This document shows positions 39,173 to 40,009 of a stretch of 40,009 nucleotides of DNA, one piece after another (the stretch's first letter is position 1; the number at the start of each line of letters is the position of its first letter). A program made the translations under genes and the position numbers. The stretch is from Corynebacterium striatum ATCC 6940 (GTDB lineage: Bacteria > Actinomycetota > Actinomycetes > Mycobacteriales > Mycobacteriaceae), in the NCBI RefSeq assembly GCF_000159135.1, contig NZ_GG667519.1, forward strand, positions 419,753-459,761. Reading direction: 5' to 3'. The notes under the pieces are model-generated. The model was not told where the DNA came from, did not search any database, and saw only the letters and a program-made list of their open reading frames with translations.

Positions 39173-39949
39173 CTACTCAGAGCCCTCCGCCGGTGAGTAA
39201 TCGGTAGGTTCTTTCGGGGCATTGGGGTTAACCGGTTCCACGCTGGGTTGTGGCGCGTCAACGGTTCTGCCGTTTGCGTCAGTAGTAGGTGCTGGCTCAG
39301 ATTCAGGAGCCGCTGTTCCATTCTGTTTGGTGGGATCATCCGCGGGCTCTGAAGGCTCAATAGGCTTGACGGCGGGCGGCTCAGAGTTGCTACCCCTCTT
39401 GCGCTTGTTCTCGTTGGGCACCGTGCGATTCGGTGAGGTTTCGGTAGGGGTTGCTGTATGGGTAGGAGCCGGGCTCGGTACGGCAGATTGCGTTGGCGAT
39501 TCGGGTGCAGTAGCTGCGGATTCAGATGAACTGCTGGTTCCGAGCTGTGCGTTATTGGAAGGTTCTTGTCCCGTGCCGTAGTGGCTGTTGCCGCCATATT
39601 GCTGCGCGGTGGCGCGGCTTTGCGAAGAGAGATTTTCTGGGCGATAAACCTCCGTAGGGCCGAAATTAGCACCGGTGCCAGTGATGGCGTTGGGAGCTAG
39701 ATATGGGTCATTCTGAAGAGCAACAGAGCTCTTCTTGGGAGCGCGCTTGGATGTGTGGCTGCTCGTTGTGGTCTGCGTAGTCTCCGCTTGGGTTGATTCG
39801 GTGTGGCCCACTGGGGTCATTGATTCGCTTTGGCTCTTCGCCGTGAATGGTCCAGGCGCGGAGATTTTCCACACGCCAAGGCCGACGAAGACAGCAGAAA
39901 GGAGGCCGATGGCGATAAAGACATACACGCGGCGTGCATCGGTCTTCAT
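39173..39949 (-). CDS. Membrane-anchored low-complexity extracytoplasmic protein
   Basis: 258 residues. One N-terminal membrane helix (about residues 8-27: VYVFIAIGLLSAVFVGLGV) is followed by about 225 residues rich in Ser, Thr, Pro, Glu and Ala with no recognised domain. The only ordered-looking stretch is near residues 80-120 (NDPYLAPNAITGTGANFGPTEVYRP). It is probably an outer-facing stalk or wall-associated protein. AGAAAGGAAG precedes the ATG at 39949. The stop is a TAG at 39173-39175, but the same frame stays open for another 20 codons (39112 down to a TAA at 39110) coding residues of the same composition (NELAEQPANVEAPAQSAS), so the native protein may once have been longer. No function can be assigned. 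Confidence 0.72.
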   Translation of the reverse strand: MKTDARRVYVFIAIGLLSAVFVGLGVWKISAPGPFTAKSQSESMTPVGHTESTQAETTQTTTSSHTSKRAPKKSSVALQNDPYLAPNAITGTGANFGPTEVYRPENLSSQSRATAQQYGGNSHYGTGQEPSNNAQLGTSSSSESAATAPESPTQSAVPSPAPTHTATPTETSPNRTVPNENKRKRGSNSEPPAVKPIEPSEPADDPTKQNGTAAPESEPAPTTDANGRTVDAPQPSVEPVNPNAPKEPTDYSPAEGSE

Positions 39950-40009
39950 GATGGCTTCCTTTCTTAAGATAAGAGGGTATTAATTTTTTTGGTGTCGCTA
40001 TGACACAAC

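Overview
The window reads as a chromosomal segment of a Corynebacterium (phylum Actinomycetota), moderately GC-rich and densely coded. This rests on gene content: an LcpA / WbbL / mannose-1-phosphate guanylyltransferase / WhcD (WhiB2) / DUF3499 / ManB block, typical of mycolata, and an fpr2-cysI-cysX-cysY-cysZ sulfite-assimilation block as known from C. glutamicum. Several genes also have a -10 hexamer 7-8 nt before the start codon and no Shine-Dalgarno sequence, as in leaderless corynebacterial mRNAs. The species is inferred not to be C. glutamicum, because the sulfite block sits inside the mannose locus here and lacks cysHDN. There are no rRNA or tRNA genes, no insertion sequences and no CRISPR array.

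Layout. (1) 1-3505: the 3' part of a two-domain YbjN-like gene, a decayed enoyl-CoA hydratase, and a two-gene operon of a membrane acyltransferase-like protein and a C-terminally anchored trypsin-like protease. (2) 3763-9596: a PucR-type regulator divergent from gabT-gabD, then an amino-acid permease bracketed by two inverted copies of a 68-bp structured repeat. (3) 9709-16111: an operon on the minus strand (putrescine oxidase, universal stress protein, APC permease, aldehyde dehydrogenase) divergent from a TetR regulator. (4) 16138-21226: an operon on the minus strand (ThDP-dependent 2-oxo-acid enzyme, SdaC-like permease, aromatic aminotransferase) divergent from a LysR regulator. (5) 21223-29247: cell-envelope and mannose genes. 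(6) 29561-35683: ferredoxin-NADP reductase, sulfite reductase, CysX, siroheme chelatase, TauE/SafE exporter and uroporphyrinogen-III methyltransferase. (7) 35825-39949: the rest of the mannose locus (TobH-like protein, ManA), an ornithine-cyclodeaminase-family protein and a low-complexity anchored protein.

How the genes work together. Regions 2 and 3 encode a complete route from putrescine to succinate: uptake, oxidation to 4-aminobutanal, oxidation to GABA, transamination by GabT and oxidation by GabD. Region 4 looks like a route for uptake, transamination and processing of the resulting (probably aromatic) 2-oxo acid. Region 6 supplies sulfite reduction with its own electron donor chain and siroheme cofactor, under a probable McbR-type operator. 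Regions 5 and 7 make GDP-mannose and parts of the arabinogalactan linker.

The most notable non-genic structures are the paired 68-bp repeats with compensatory base changes, a terminator for pat embedded in the end of the tetR coding sequence, the probable insertion of the sulfite block between manB and its usual partner, and an in-frame TAG before a composition-matched tail in the last gene.
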